From CAZFDT01 sp964518335 (GTDB lineage Bacteria; Planctomycetota; Phycisphaerae; Phycisphaerales; Phycisphaeraceae), in NCBI GenBank assembly GCA_964518335.1, contig CAZFDT010000067.1:1-27441 (forward strand): a stretch of DNA of 27,441 bases, given 5' to 3'. Position numbers and translations under genes: made by a program. Shown here piece after piece: positions 7,392 through 15,922 of this stretch. The notes beneath the pieces were generated by a model, which saw nothing but the letters and a program-made list of their open reading frames with translations, searched no databases and had not been told where the DNA came from. The first letter of the stretch is position 1; each line of letters opens with the position of its first letter.

Positions 7392-9158
7392 ATGCCAAGC
7401 ATCAGGTCTCGAACAGACGAAGCAGGTGCTTCATTATGTACCCCGTCATCAGGGCAGGAGAACACAGTCAGCACCTACCGTACCGCAGGGCCATGGTTCT
7501 TGGTTGCGATGATCATGATCGCTGCCGGTCGAACTCAAGCCGCCGAGTGGACCGGATTGGGCGACGGCACAACCTGGGGGGACGCGAACAATTGGGACAC
7601 GCTGGACGTGCCCGACACTGCAACTGAGGATGCGGTGTTTGGCAACTTGTCGCCCGATGCGGCGCAGTTAATCACGCTCGATGCGGACGTGACGATCCGC
7701 GATCTGCTCTTTAGCGCAACCGGCAACCGGTCTTATACGATCAACGACAACGGCGGCGGTGAGACTCTGTCGCTTCGGAGGTGGAACGGGAACACGGGCG
7801 CCGGAACGCAGACGCTGACGCAGAATGCAAAGACGTTCTACACCGCACCTGCCACCATTATGAACTGGGGCGATGGCAACACGCTTGTCATCAACGGCGG
7901 TCAGCGTATCGCCAGTACCACCAGCACGATTCATTGGCAGACGTACGACCAAGGCAAGGTTCTGCTCAACAGCGATTGGGGCGAGAACTCCGGCGGTAAT
8001 GCTCAACCGCTCGCCAGCGAGGGCACCACAGGCACGAGCGAAATCATTCTCAATCACGCCCATGCGTGGGCGGAACCCAACGAGACTCAGAACAGCAAGA
8101 TCAACGCCAGTGCGCTGATGTCAATCGCCGCCGACACGAGAGTCGGTGGTCTGCAGCTCCACGCGTCGGGAACCGTCACCCTGTCGATCCGGTATGACGG
8201 TCGGGCTCATGCCGCCGCCGGCAGCCAACGCGTCCTGAGCGTCGAGCAACTCATCAACCCCGGAAACATCAACTTCGTGGACGACGCACCCGGCAGTGCG
8301 GTCAATGGTGGTGTGACGCTCTTGCTCACCTCCGCATTCAGTTTTGACCACCTGACCGACATCAATTTCGGCACGCAGGCCGATGGCATCGTCGAGTTCG
8401 CACCGGTGGCCGTCAGCGACAGCCCCCCTAAACATACTGACTCTTTCAGCGACATCAGCGGCGCGGGCAAAGTTGTCGTATCCGGCTCCGACACGATGGT
8501 TCACGTCGCCGGCGCATGGAGCCACACCGGCGGCACAGACGTCAACGCGGGCACCCTGCAACTTGGCGGGGCGCTGGTGCATCCCAGCACGCCTCAGGCA
8601 GGTGTCGGCAGCCTGCCTGACACCGGCGCCGTCACCGTCAACACGGGCGCGATTCTGGACCTCAACGGCAACAGCGAATCGATCGGAAAGCTTGCCGGGT
8701 CTGGCGCGGTGCATCTCGGCGGCGCGACGCTTACGCTCACCGAAGGCGTTTCGCCCGGCAACAGTATGGGCACGCTTACCGTCAGTGAAGCCGGTACGGT
8801 CGTGTTCGCTGCGGGCTCGGTCTATACCTTCGACTACGATACCCTCGACCAGGATCTGCTGGTCTTGGAGGACGCAACGCTCTCGGCCGTGGGGCCATGG
8901 ACACTGGATGTCGGTCCGTCTTTTGACCAGTCTGAGCAAACGATCCTGCTCGCCAATGCTCAGGTGATCGACGCGAGCGTGCTGAGCAACTTTGCCGGTG
9001 CAACCGGCATCAGCGTCGGCTATAGCCTGTTCACCGAATCCGACGGTCAAGGCGGAGCCAATCTGTACCTGGAAGTGGTGCCTGAGCCCAGTTCAATGGC
9101 TCTCCTGGTCGCTGGTGGCGTTATGGCCGCGTGGCGACGCCCCAAGGAGCACGCGTGA
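7392..9158 (+). CDS. PEP-CTERM surface protein with autotransporter-type beta-strand repeat
   Basis: This 588-aa exported protein has a long N-region followed by a hydrophobic signal segment (WFLVAMIMIAA, about residues 34-48) and a probable cleavage after TQA. The C-terminus has the exosortase sorting signal: VPEPSS at 563-568, a hydrophobic helix, then basic RRPK. The body is Gly/Asn/Thr-rich beta-structure. WTGLGDGTTWGDANNWD near the mature N-terminus and TGGTDVNAGTLQLGG near residue 390 match the beta-strand repeat associated with autotransporter passengers. AAGGAG lies 8 nt before the ATG. It lies 33 nt after the regulator gene and is probably co-transcribed. Expected fate is membrane anchoring and processing by an exosortase encoded elsewhere. 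A structural or glycan-binding role is an inference. Confidence 0.85.
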   Translation: MPSIRSRTDEAGASLCTPSSGQENTVSTYRTAGPWFLVAMIMIAAGRTQAAEWTGLGDGTTWGDANNWDTLDVPDTATEDAVFGNLSPDAAQLITLDADVTIRDLLFSATGNRSYTINDNGGGETLSLRRWNGNTGAGTQTLTQNAKTFYTAPATIMNWGDGNTLVINGGQRIASTTSTIHWQTYDQGKVLLNSDWGENSGGNAQPLASEGTTGTSEIILNHAHAWAEPNETQNSKINASALMSIAADTRVGGLQLHASGTVTLSIRYDGRAHAAAGSQRVLSVEQLINPGNINFVDDAPGSAVNGGVTLLLTSAFSFDHLTDINFGTQADGIVEFAPVAVSDSPPKHTDSFSDISGAGKVVVSGSDTMVHVAGAWSHTGGTDVNAGTLQLGGALVHPSTPQAGVGSLPDTGAVTVNTGAILDLNGNSESIGKLAGSGAVHLGGATLTLTEGVSPGNSMGTLTVSEAGTVVFAAGSVYTFDYDTLDQDLLVLEDATLSAVGPWTLDVGPSFDQSEQTILLANAQVIDASVLSNFAGATGISVGYSLFTESDGQGGANLYLEVVPEPSSMALLVAGGVMAAWRRPKEHA

Positions 9159-9273
9159 TCGTCGTATCTGGAAGAACCGAAGCATCACCGTGCAACGTGT
9201 CGATTCGACACAGGTCGCAATCAGCGCTTCATTGAAAACCGGATGAAGTCCGACCACACTCTGGACAGCAACG

Positions 9274-9975
9274 ATGCACGACCCCCGAACCAATCGCCGT
9301 GGCTTTACCCTCATCGAGCTATTGGTGGTGATTTCTGTTGTCGCACTGTTGATTTCGATCCTCCTTCCCGCGCTGTCTAAAGCACGCGAGTCGGCAATCT
9401 CGCTTCAATGCAGGACCAACCTCAAGACGATCGGTCTCGCCAACGAAACATACGCTGTCGATTACAGCGGCTGGTTGCCCTCGCATCTGTACCCGTCGAT
9501 GTTCGAGCTTCTGACTCAGGGGGGATACTACATTCCGCTGCCGCAACAATGGTCCAAGAAATCCGTCTTCTACTGCCCAGCGTATGCTGACCACACGATC
9601 GCGCCCAGTCATGTGTTTGGCCCGGCCTACCTCGCGACCTATACCCATAATCGCCGCGTCGGCCGAAACAAGGCCTCGTGGGAAGTCGTCCTTGATCCCA
9701 GTGAACGGCCGCTGCAGAAGATCTCCGACATTACCAGCCCGTCGCAGCGGGGACTTATGATGGACGGTCTGTACCGCAATAACCTCGTTCTCTACTGGGC
9801 CAGAAACTACATCGAGGCATTGGCCACCCTCAATCGCCATCTTGGGCAAACCGACAACTACCTACACTTCGATGGCCACGTCCAGAGCTTTCCCAAGAAC
9901 ACATTTGACGTGACCGGCTCTCCCGGTGGCACGTCAAAGGAAGACCATGATCGACTCTGGGTATTGGATCAGTAG
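9274..9975 (+). CDS. type II pseudopilin-like protein with planctomycete tail motif
   Basis: This 233-aa protein opens with a class III prepilin signal: basic leader RTNRRG, cleavage before F, then TLIELLVVISVVALLISILL. This would be cut and methylated by a prepilin peptidase. After the helix come KARESA and a conserved LKTIGLANE stretch typical of the large planctomycete/lentisphaera DUF1559-like group. Near the C-terminus RHLGQTDNYLHFDGHV is an H-x(10)-DG version of the usual H-x(9)-DG motif. It lies 115 bp after the PEP-CTERM gene. It has the size of the group and is probably complete. These proteins are thought to be surface or secretion-related, but the role is not established. No strong RBS is visible before the ATG. 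Confidence 0.85.
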   Translation: MHDPRTNRRGFTLIELLVVISVVALLISILLPALSKARESAISLQCRTNLKTIGLANETYAVDYSGWLPSHLYPSMFELLTQGGYYIPLPQQWSKKSVFYCPAYADHTIAPSHVFGPAYLATYTHNRRVGRNKASWEVVLDPSERPLQKISDITSPSQRGLMMDGLYRNNLVLYWARNYIEALATLNRHLGQTDNYLHFDGHVQSFPKNTFDVTGSPGGTSKEDHDRLWVLDQ

Positions 9976-10186
9976 GTGTATGGCTTGGGAAGCGATCCTC
10001 CTTTGCAGACCGGCTCACAATGACCATGGGAAGGAAGTACCGGATCGTCCGAGACCCAGCGACGGCTGGCTCTCTCACATACATCAAGTGTGCGCTCGAC
10101 TAATGAGTACGCTGCGTTCAGCGTGTCGAGGTTGGACGCTTTGGTGAACTATCGGCGACAGCGCGCCGTGACAAGAGGTACACAGA

Positions 10187-12031
10187 ATGAAGCGAACGTT
10201 TATGAGTGTGGTGCTACTGGTGCCGGCGGTCTCGGCCGTTTGCATCGCGGACGGCAATACGGCAAGTCCTGGTGAGATACGGGCCGTGCCGACATTGACG
10301 TGCCTGGGCATTGAATGGAGCATCGAGGGCGACGCCAACAGCAATGCGCACGTGTCGGTCGCCTATCGCCAGGAGGGCCAGGAGACATGGCTACAGGCGA
10401 TGGACCTTATGCGCGTGGAGAACATCGCGCACACCGGTCACATCATGGATGAACCGGTGATCGCGGAAAGCGAACGGGGCCGGCGCTTCTGGAACTTCGA
10501 TCCGCCCGTGGAATACGGCAACCTGCTCGCCGGGTCCATCTTCCATCTCGACCCCGACACGTCGTATGAAGTTCGGCTCGAGCTTCAAGACCCCGACGGC
10601 GGCGCGGCCAGCCGCACCGTGACCGCGCGCACGCGGGCCGTGCCTCAGACGCCCGCCACCGGCCGGACACTGCACGTAGCGCCCGGCGCGACGGACGGCG
10701 ACGGGTCCGAGGCCAAGCCGTTCGGTGACCCCGGCCAGGCGCAGCGAGAGGTTCGCCCCGGCGACACGGTCCTCCTGCACGAGGGAACGTACGAGCCGAT
10801 CAGCATCGGCGCCGACGGCCGGCCGGGCCTGCCGATCACGTGGCGCGGTCGCGACCGGGCGAAGGTGATCATCACCGGCGACCGCGCCGTCAACTGCGTC
10901 GGTCGCCGCCACCTGATCATCGAGAACCTGACAATCGAGGCGACGCACATGGGTGTCAATGCCAGCCAAGGCAGCGATGTTGCCATTCGGGGCTGTCGCA
11001 TCCGAACCGCCAACAGCGGCATCTACGCCGACCTGGCCTCGGAGCTCCTGATCGCCGACAACGTCGTCACCGGCCCGGTCAACTGGACCGATCCCAAAGG
11101 CCCGCAGATGAGAGCCGAGGGCATCTCGGTGTCCGGAGCCGGCCACGTGATCTGCCGGAACTTGATCGCCAACGTGTGCGATGGCATCAACGCCACCGGC
11201 GGCCAACTGGCCACGAACAACGTCGATATCTACCGCAACGACATCTGGATCTGCACCGACGACGCCATCGAGGCTGACCACGTGGGCCGAAACATCCGCG
11301 TGTTCGAAAACCGGATGACCAACTGCTCCTCCAGCATGAGCAACCAGCCCTTGTTCGGCGGGCCCTGCTACTGGATCCGTAACGTCAGCTACGCGTGCGG
11401 CGGTGGATTCAAGTTCAACTGCAATCCGAGCGGCATCGTCGCCCTGCACAACACCATCGTCGCTTACGGAATCGCGTGGAGCGGCATGGACGCCCGGAAC
11501 CTGTTCCTGCGGGGTAATATCTTCGCCGGAGGACGGCTCGACAAGGGCAAAGGCCCCGAGTGGAACAGCCTCCATGGCTTGCGCGGCGTCAAGCTCGATT
11601 GGGATCGTGACGCGGTGCTCCGAACCAGTCACGCACGCCTCATCGAAATCTACGCGCCCGGCCGTGCCGCGCCGGTCGGCAAGGTGAATTACGCCAGCAT
11701 GAAGGAGCTCTTCGAAGACACCGGCCTGGAAGAGCACGGCATCGAGATCACGTGGGAGGACTTCGAGCGCATCGAGGCGCAGCCGGACGCGGAGACCGTC
11801 ATCCGGCCGGACTCGTGGAGCGTGATGTTGAGGTCCGCCAGTGCGGCCGTCGATGCGGGCGAGGTCGTGCCCAATATCAGCGATCGATATGAAGGGGCGA
11901 GACCGGACATCGGCGCGTGGGAAACCGGCCAGCCGGTTCCGCACTACGGGCCGGACCCTCGAGTGCAGCCCGTGGATTTCGACCAAATCCCCACCGCGTC
12001 AGACATCCAAGTGTCATCGGATGACACGTGA
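10187..12031 (+). CDS. secreted right-handed parallel beta-helix protein
   Basis: This 614-aa protein starts with a Sec signal peptide (MKRTFMSVVLLVPAVSAVCIADG). Residues about 30-150 resemble a fibronectin type III or similar beta-sandwich module (LDPDTSYEVRLELQDPDG). From about 160 the text LHVAPGATDGDGSEAKPF and GDTVLLHEGTYEP begins a pectate-lyase-like right-handed beta-helix. It has repeated rungs of the type IIENLTIEATHMGVNAS, VAIRGCRIRTANSGIYA and DIYRNDIWICTDDAIEADHV. The family includes polysaccharide lyases and glycoside hydrolases, but the catalytic residues cannot be assigned. AGAGGT lies about 8 nt before the start. The gene overlaps the next by 4 nt (GTGA). A role in extracellular polysaccharide breakdown is inferred. 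Confidence 0.85.
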   Translation: MKRTFMSVVLLVPAVSAVCIADGNTASPGEIRAVPTLTCLGIEWSIEGDANSNAHVSVAYRQEGQETWLQAMDLMRVENIAHTGHIMDEPVIAESERGRRFWNFDPPVEYGNLLAGSIFHLDPDTSYEVRLELQDPDGGAASRTVTARTRAVPQTPATGRTLHVAPGATDGDGSEAKPFGDPGQAQREVRPGDTVLLHEGTYEPISIGADGRPGLPITWRGRDRAKVIITGDRAVNCVGRRHLIIENLTIEATHMGVNASQGSDVAIRGCRIRTANSGIYADLASELLIADNVVTGPVNWTDPKGPQMRAEGISVSGAGHVICRNLIANVCDGINATGGQLATNNVDIYRNDIWICTDDAIEADHVGRNIRVFENRMTNCSSSMSNQPLFGGPCYWIRNVSYACGGGFKFNCNPSGIVALHNTIVAYGIAWSGMDARNLFLRGNIFAGGRLDKGKGPEWNSLHGLRGVKLDWDRDAVLRTSHARLIEIYAPGRAAPVGKVNYASMKELFEDTGLEEHGIEITWEDFERIEAQPDAETVIRPDSWSVMLRSASAAVDAGEVVPNISDRYEGARPDIGAWETGQPVPHYGPDPRVQPVDFDQIPTASDIQVSSDDT

Positions 12032-14265
12032 AAGACGCTATGCAGACTGTCCTTGATGCGCGTTTTGATGAGGGGCGACTACCCCCCGGCTGGTTCGATG
12101 AGGCGCGGCACGCTCGGATCTCGGGCTCCACTTTGTACAGCGGTCGAGTGTGGCGCCCGAAGTTTCTGTTACCGGACGGCGCGTGGCGGCAACTGCGACT
12201 CGAGGCATGGATGCAGAGCGGTGCCCATAGTTCAGTCGAGTTTGGTAACGAGCGGGTCCTCGTGCTTGTCAACCTGGCCAATGGCCGGCATTGCGTGACG
12301 GCGTACAATGGCAAGACGCTTGCAGCGAACGTCCAGCCGCTTCGGGTCGCCACTTCAGTCCGGCGCGTGAGTTTTACGTTCGATCATGGCGCCTGGCAGG
12401 CCCAGGTTGATGGGCAGACCGTGCTCACGTATCGTCAGCCGACCGGGGACTTCGTCGCCGGTCTCATGACGTTCACCATCTGCAATGACTGTGTCGTGCA
12501 TCGCGTACGAGTTTCGGTTGCTGATCCCCCCTCAACAAGCCAGCCGGCCCGGCCTGATCCTCAACAGGACTTCCATCTCGAAGTGACGGTGGACTTTCCC
12601 GACGACCTCTCTTATGCGCCGTACACCCCGGCGATGCTGGAGCACCTGTTCGCTGAATACGCCACGTGGGGCGTTCGGCGGTGTCATTGGATTTTCGACG
12701 AGAAGGACCACTGGTGGAGCTTCTTCCGAGAACCCTGTTATTCGAATTATCTGAAGACGCGGCAGCATCTCGACGGCGACATCTTCAGTGCCGCAGTGGC
12801 GGCGGCGCATCGCCACGGCATAGAGCTCTACGGCGTGTTCAAGCCGTTCGAAATGGGTTACATGCTCCACACGCTCGGCGAGGGAACGCCCGAGGCGCGA
12901 CATCGGGGCCGATTCAGCCGCATCGGTGGCGTCATCGAGCGTTGCGCCGATCACGTCGTGAGTCACCGCGAGTTGATGACCTGCCGCAAGCCGGATGCAT
13001 TCGGCCCGGCTGAGAACGACGTGTTCACCTGTATTGAGCTGGTGTCAGATCGGGCGTCCTCAGCGGCTTTCGCCGCCGAGCAGGTGCGCCTGTTCACCAG
13101 CGATGACAACAACACCTACCGTCCGTACGAAGGTCCGGTTGAAGTCGAGGAATCTGTGGAAGAACGGACAATCGCCGGAAATGCCGGAGCGTTGTCAGTC
13201 GCGCGGCCGTGCCGCGTCATACGCCTCACCGGATTACAGATCAGCAGCCGATTCCTCGCCGTCGCCGTGCCCGGCCATGGAGCTTCGTTCGGGAACGTCC
13301 TTGGCGACCTGCTTCGTGTGTACGGGGAAAAGGGGCTGGAGCGACGAATCACGCTCGGCATCGTTCCTCGCGCCGGCAGGTTGTCCTACGACATCAGGAC
13401 GGCGGCAGTCTCCGACAGCCGCGGCCTGGACTTCTGCCGCTTCGGGATCGAGTTCGACAACTGCGAAGGAACGCCCTCCTCCTGCCGCACCGGGTACGAC
13501 GCGATGACCGAATGGCACGCCCTGGACGGGAAGCATGGTTTTCTCGGAATCGCCCGGGGCAAGGACCGCGACGCGGTGGCGGTCATGTCACCGGCGTTCA
13601 AAGAAACGCGCCACTGGTGGCTGGAATGGGTACGGGAGATTCTTGAAGCCGGCGCCGACGGCGTCGAAATGCGCGTGCGCAACCATCAGACCCATTTGAG
13701 CTGGGGTGAGTTTGGGTTCGAAGCGCCCGTGCGTGACGAGTTCATGAGGCGCTACGGTGTCGATCTCTGGACGACCGACGACTTCGACCGGGCTGCCTGG
13801 CGGCGGCTGCGAGGTGATGATGTCACGCAGTTCTATCGGGAAGCCAAGGCGCTGGTGAGTTCCTTCGGTCGACGAATGGGACTTCACATTAGTCGCACGA
13901 TGGACGTCGAGCCGCAGCAGGGGGCGTCGATGGAGATCCACTTCAACTGGCGCGCTTGGCTCGACGAAGGGTTGGCCGACAGCGTCACCGCCAAGGAGGT
14001 CTGGCCGGGCACGGTCTTCGCCAGCGAAATCCTGTCACACGCGCAGCCGCGGAATGTTCCGGTCATCTTTAGTCCGTATGCCAACAACCTCTGGCGGCTG
14101 CCGGGAGGCGCGGACGTATGCGCGCACCGCATCAGGCTGGCTCGCGAGTGCGGGTTCAGCGGGTTTCAACTCTATGAGAATTGCTCCGTCATGCGCGCCC
14201 GCGCCGATGGAGAACTTGAGATGCAGCAGCCCGCGCTCAGAGCATTGTTTCGGAGTCAGCGATGA
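12028..14265 (+). CDS. large TIM-barrel glycosidase-like protein
   Basis: I do not recognise a named family with certainty. The 745-aa protein begins with a jelly-roll-like module (about residues 1-175, with SFTFDHGAWQAQVDGQTVLTY as in laminin-G/DUF1080-type folds). A TIM-barrel core follows: barrel strands and helices such as FAEYATWGVRRCHWIFDEKDHWWSF, then AAAHRHGIELYGVFKPFEMGY, and later EILEAGADGVEMRVRNHQTH. This is reminiscent of the hypothetical glycosyl hydrolases GHL6/GHL10. A beta-rich insertion (about 330-500) interrupts the barrel. No signal peptide is visible. The start is GTG at 12028, overlapping the previous stop; an in-frame ATG at 12040 is an alternative. It overlaps the next gene by ATGA. 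Confidence 0.7.
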   Translation: MKDAMQTVLDARFDEGRLPPGWFDEARHARISGSTLYSGRVWRPKFLLPDGAWRQLRLEAWMQSGAHSSVEFGNERVLVLVNLANGRHCVTAYNGKTLAANVQPLRVATSVRRVSFTFDHGAWQAQVDGQTVLTYRQPTGDFVAGLMTFTICNDCVVHRVRVSVADPPSTSQPARPDPQQDFHLEVTVDFPDDLSYAPYTPAMLEHLFAEYATWGVRRCHWIFDEKDHWWSFFREPCYSNYLKTRQHLDGDIFSAAVAAAHRHGIELYGVFKPFEMGYMLHTLGEGTPEARHRGRFSRIGGVIERCADHVVSHRELMTCRKPDAFGPAENDVFTCIELVSDRASSAAFAAEQVRLFTSDDNNTYRPYEGPVEVEESVEERTIAGNAGALSVARPCRVIRLTGLQISSRFLAVAVPGHGASFGNVLGDLLRVYGEKGLERRITLGIVPRAGRLSYDIRTAAVSDSRGLDFCRFGIEFDNCEGTPSSCRTGYDAMTEWHALDGKHGFLGIARGKDRDAVAVMSPAFKETRHWWLEWVREILEAGADGVEMRVRNHQTHLSWGEFGFEAPVRDEFMRRYGVDLWTTDDFDRAAWRRLRGDDVTQFYREAKALVSSFGRRMGLHISRTMDVEPQQGASMEIHFNWRAWLDEGLADSVTAKEVWPGTVFASEILSHAQPRNVPVIFSPYANNLWRLPGGADVCAHRIRLARECGFSGFQLYENCSVMRARADGELEMQQPALRALFRSQR

Positions 14266-15890
14266 ACGTCGATATCGCCGCTCTGCCACTCACCGAAGGC
14301 TGGACGCGCAGGCAGATCGCCAGCGTCGGGCCTGTGATCGAAGCACGCCACTTGTCCGCCAACCTGGCGATTCCTTTGGACGTGACCGGGCCCAGGACGC
14401 TCCATGTCCACTTCTTTGTGCACGCCGATGGAAGCCCGGCGGCGATGCAATGGCGACTGTCTTCGCAACCGATCTGGCGCCGGTTGCGGCCGATGCGATT
14501 CATCCGTCAGTCAGGCACCGCCATTCAATCCGTCGATGTGGCCATGCTGGATGTGCGTCCGGGTGATGACCTGCATGTTCGCGTCGAACCGGACTGCACA
14601 ATTGCGCTGGCGGGTATGTCGCTGACACCGGCCGCACCGTCCGACACCGTCGCGGGGGAAAAGTCCGTCGCTGTTGTGCATGACACGTGCATGACACTTG
14701 GCCACTACACGATCCGACAGCCGATGGATTTTTACTCGATCCTTCAGCCGTACGTCGGCAGCCATGTCACGCACATCTTCTTTGGCACGGGCGTAGGGAC
14801 TTACAGCCCGTTGTACGACTCGGGACGGTTTGGTTGGCACGGCCGGGAGCAGACGCAGTTCATGGCCGACCACCGCGCTCGTGCCGCCGACGCCATGCGG
14901 GTTCTGATGGCGGCGGGCAAGGACCCGCTGGCCATGGCCGTGGACTATGCGCACGCCAACGGGCTGCAGCTCTGGGCCAACCACCGCATCAGCAAGAATC
15001 ACGCCCCCGATTTCCGCGACGACTATCCGGGCGGCCGGTTCCTGATCAAGCATCGCGACAAGCTTGTCCGTAAGGCCAGCGGCGAGCCTCATCCCCAGAC
15101 GCTCATGTCGCACGCCTATCCCGAGATTCGCGAGGCCACCCTTCAGATGCTGGTCGAACAGGCTCGCTACGGTGTGGATGGGTTGTACATCGACTTCCGG
15201 CGGAAACCGCCCATTGTCGGCTGGGAGAGCAAGACGATCGACGACTTTGCCCGCCGGTACGGCTGTGATCCGCGTGAACGCAATTGGGTTGACTGCAAGT
15301 CGTTGTGGTGCGATCACGTTTGTGGCTACGCGACCTTGTTGCTCCGCGAACTGCGCGCCGCGCTTGAACCGGTCGAGCGTGAACGGGGGCGCCGCATGCC
15401 GGTGGCAGTCAACATCGGCGCGGGATGGCGTTTCACGAGTGGTCAACCAGCGTGTGTCGCTGAAGAAGGGCTCGATCCCTTCACTTGGGCGAGCGAAGGC
15501 CTGATTGACATCGTCATCCCCGGCCGTGATCTCTGGTTGCAGACGGAATGCCTTGATCGATACCAGGACGGCCTCGTGGCTACGAACTGCGAGGTGTGGG
15601 GCGCCGTGGGGCTGAAAACCAGAGAGACGCACGGCGCCGACACGGACCCTTGGCGCTACCTCCAGGCGGCGCATGACTATTACAGCCAGGGCACCCCCGG
15701 CGTGGTCCTGTGGGAGGCGCATGACCTCCCCAGCGTCGCGCAGGTCTGGAACACCATCAGGCATCGAATTGGCAGCTTCAGCGAACTACGAAAGACGTTC
15801 GGTGACAGGCTCGGACGATTCGACGGTTCGGACAAGATCGAGCAGCAGCTCGTGTGGGAGGCGAAGCGAGTCATGACGCCGCCTGGCTGA
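14262..15890 (+). CDS. TIM-barrel glycoside-hydrolase-like protein (GHL10-like)
   Basis: This 542-aa protein is coupled to its upstream neighbour by an ATGA overlap, and the two share the same general plan. An N-terminal beta-sandwich (about 1-130) precedes a TIM barrel. The barrel begins at AVVHDTCMTLGHY and includes AVDYAHANGLQLWANHRISKNHAPDF, then QARYGVDGLYIDFRRKPP with acidic residues at the end of a barrel strand where glycosidase carboxylates usually sit. Later it has GLIDIVIPGRD and GTPGVVLWEAHDL. This matches the hypothetical glycosyl hydrolase-like 10 type. No signal peptide is seen. The tandem with 12028-14265 suggests the two act on related substrates or form a complex (inference). 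Exact activity is unknown. Confidence 0.75.
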   Translation: MNVDIAALPLTEGWTRRQIASVGPVIEARHLSANLAIPLDVTGPRTLHVHFFVHADGSPAAMQWRLSSQPIWRRLRPMRFIRQSGTAIQSVDVAMLDVRPGDDLHVRVEPDCTIALAGMSLTPAAPSDTVAGEKSVAVVHDTCMTLGHYTIRQPMDFYSILQPYVGSHVTHIFFGTGVGTYSPLYDSGRFGWHGREQTQFMADHRARAADAMRVLMAAGKDPLAMAVDYAHANGLQLWANHRISKNHAPDFRDDYPGGRFLIKHRDKLVRKASGEPHPQTLMSHAYPEIREATLQMLVEQARYGVDGLYIDFRRKPPIVGWESKTIDDFARRYGCDPRERNWVDCKSLWCDHVCGYATLLLRELRAALEPVERERGRRMPVAVNIGAGWRFTSGQPACVAEEGLDPFTWASEGLIDIVIPGRDLWLQTECLDRYQDGLVATNCEVWGAVGLKTRETHGADTDPWRYLQAAHDYYSQGTPGVVLWEAHDLPSVAQVWNTIRHRIGSFSELRKTFGDRLGRFDGSDKIEQQLVWEAKRVMTPPG

Positions 15891-15922
15891 GGCGTCATAT
15901 TCGAGAACGGAGTTTCTGCAGC

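Noticed and set aside
7340..7395. Separate promoter for the PEP-CTERM gene.
   Set aside because: The 33-bp gap holds only the ribosome binding site; read-through from the regulator gene is simpler.
8121..9050. Minus-strand open frame of about 309 codons opposite the PEP-CTERM gene.
   Set aside because: The plus-strand product has signal peptide, repeats and sorting signal; the opposite frame has none.
10020..10103. 27-codon plus-strand frame between the pseudopilin and the beta-helix gene (MTMGRKYRIVRDPATAG...).
   Set aside because: No clear ribosome binding site or recognised family; too short to accept without conservation, though its position in the operon is suggestive.
10391..11986. 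Long minus-strand open frame of about 531 codons.
   Set aside because: Antisense shadow of the beta-helix gene; valine/aspartate-rich composition typical of such shadows and no motif.
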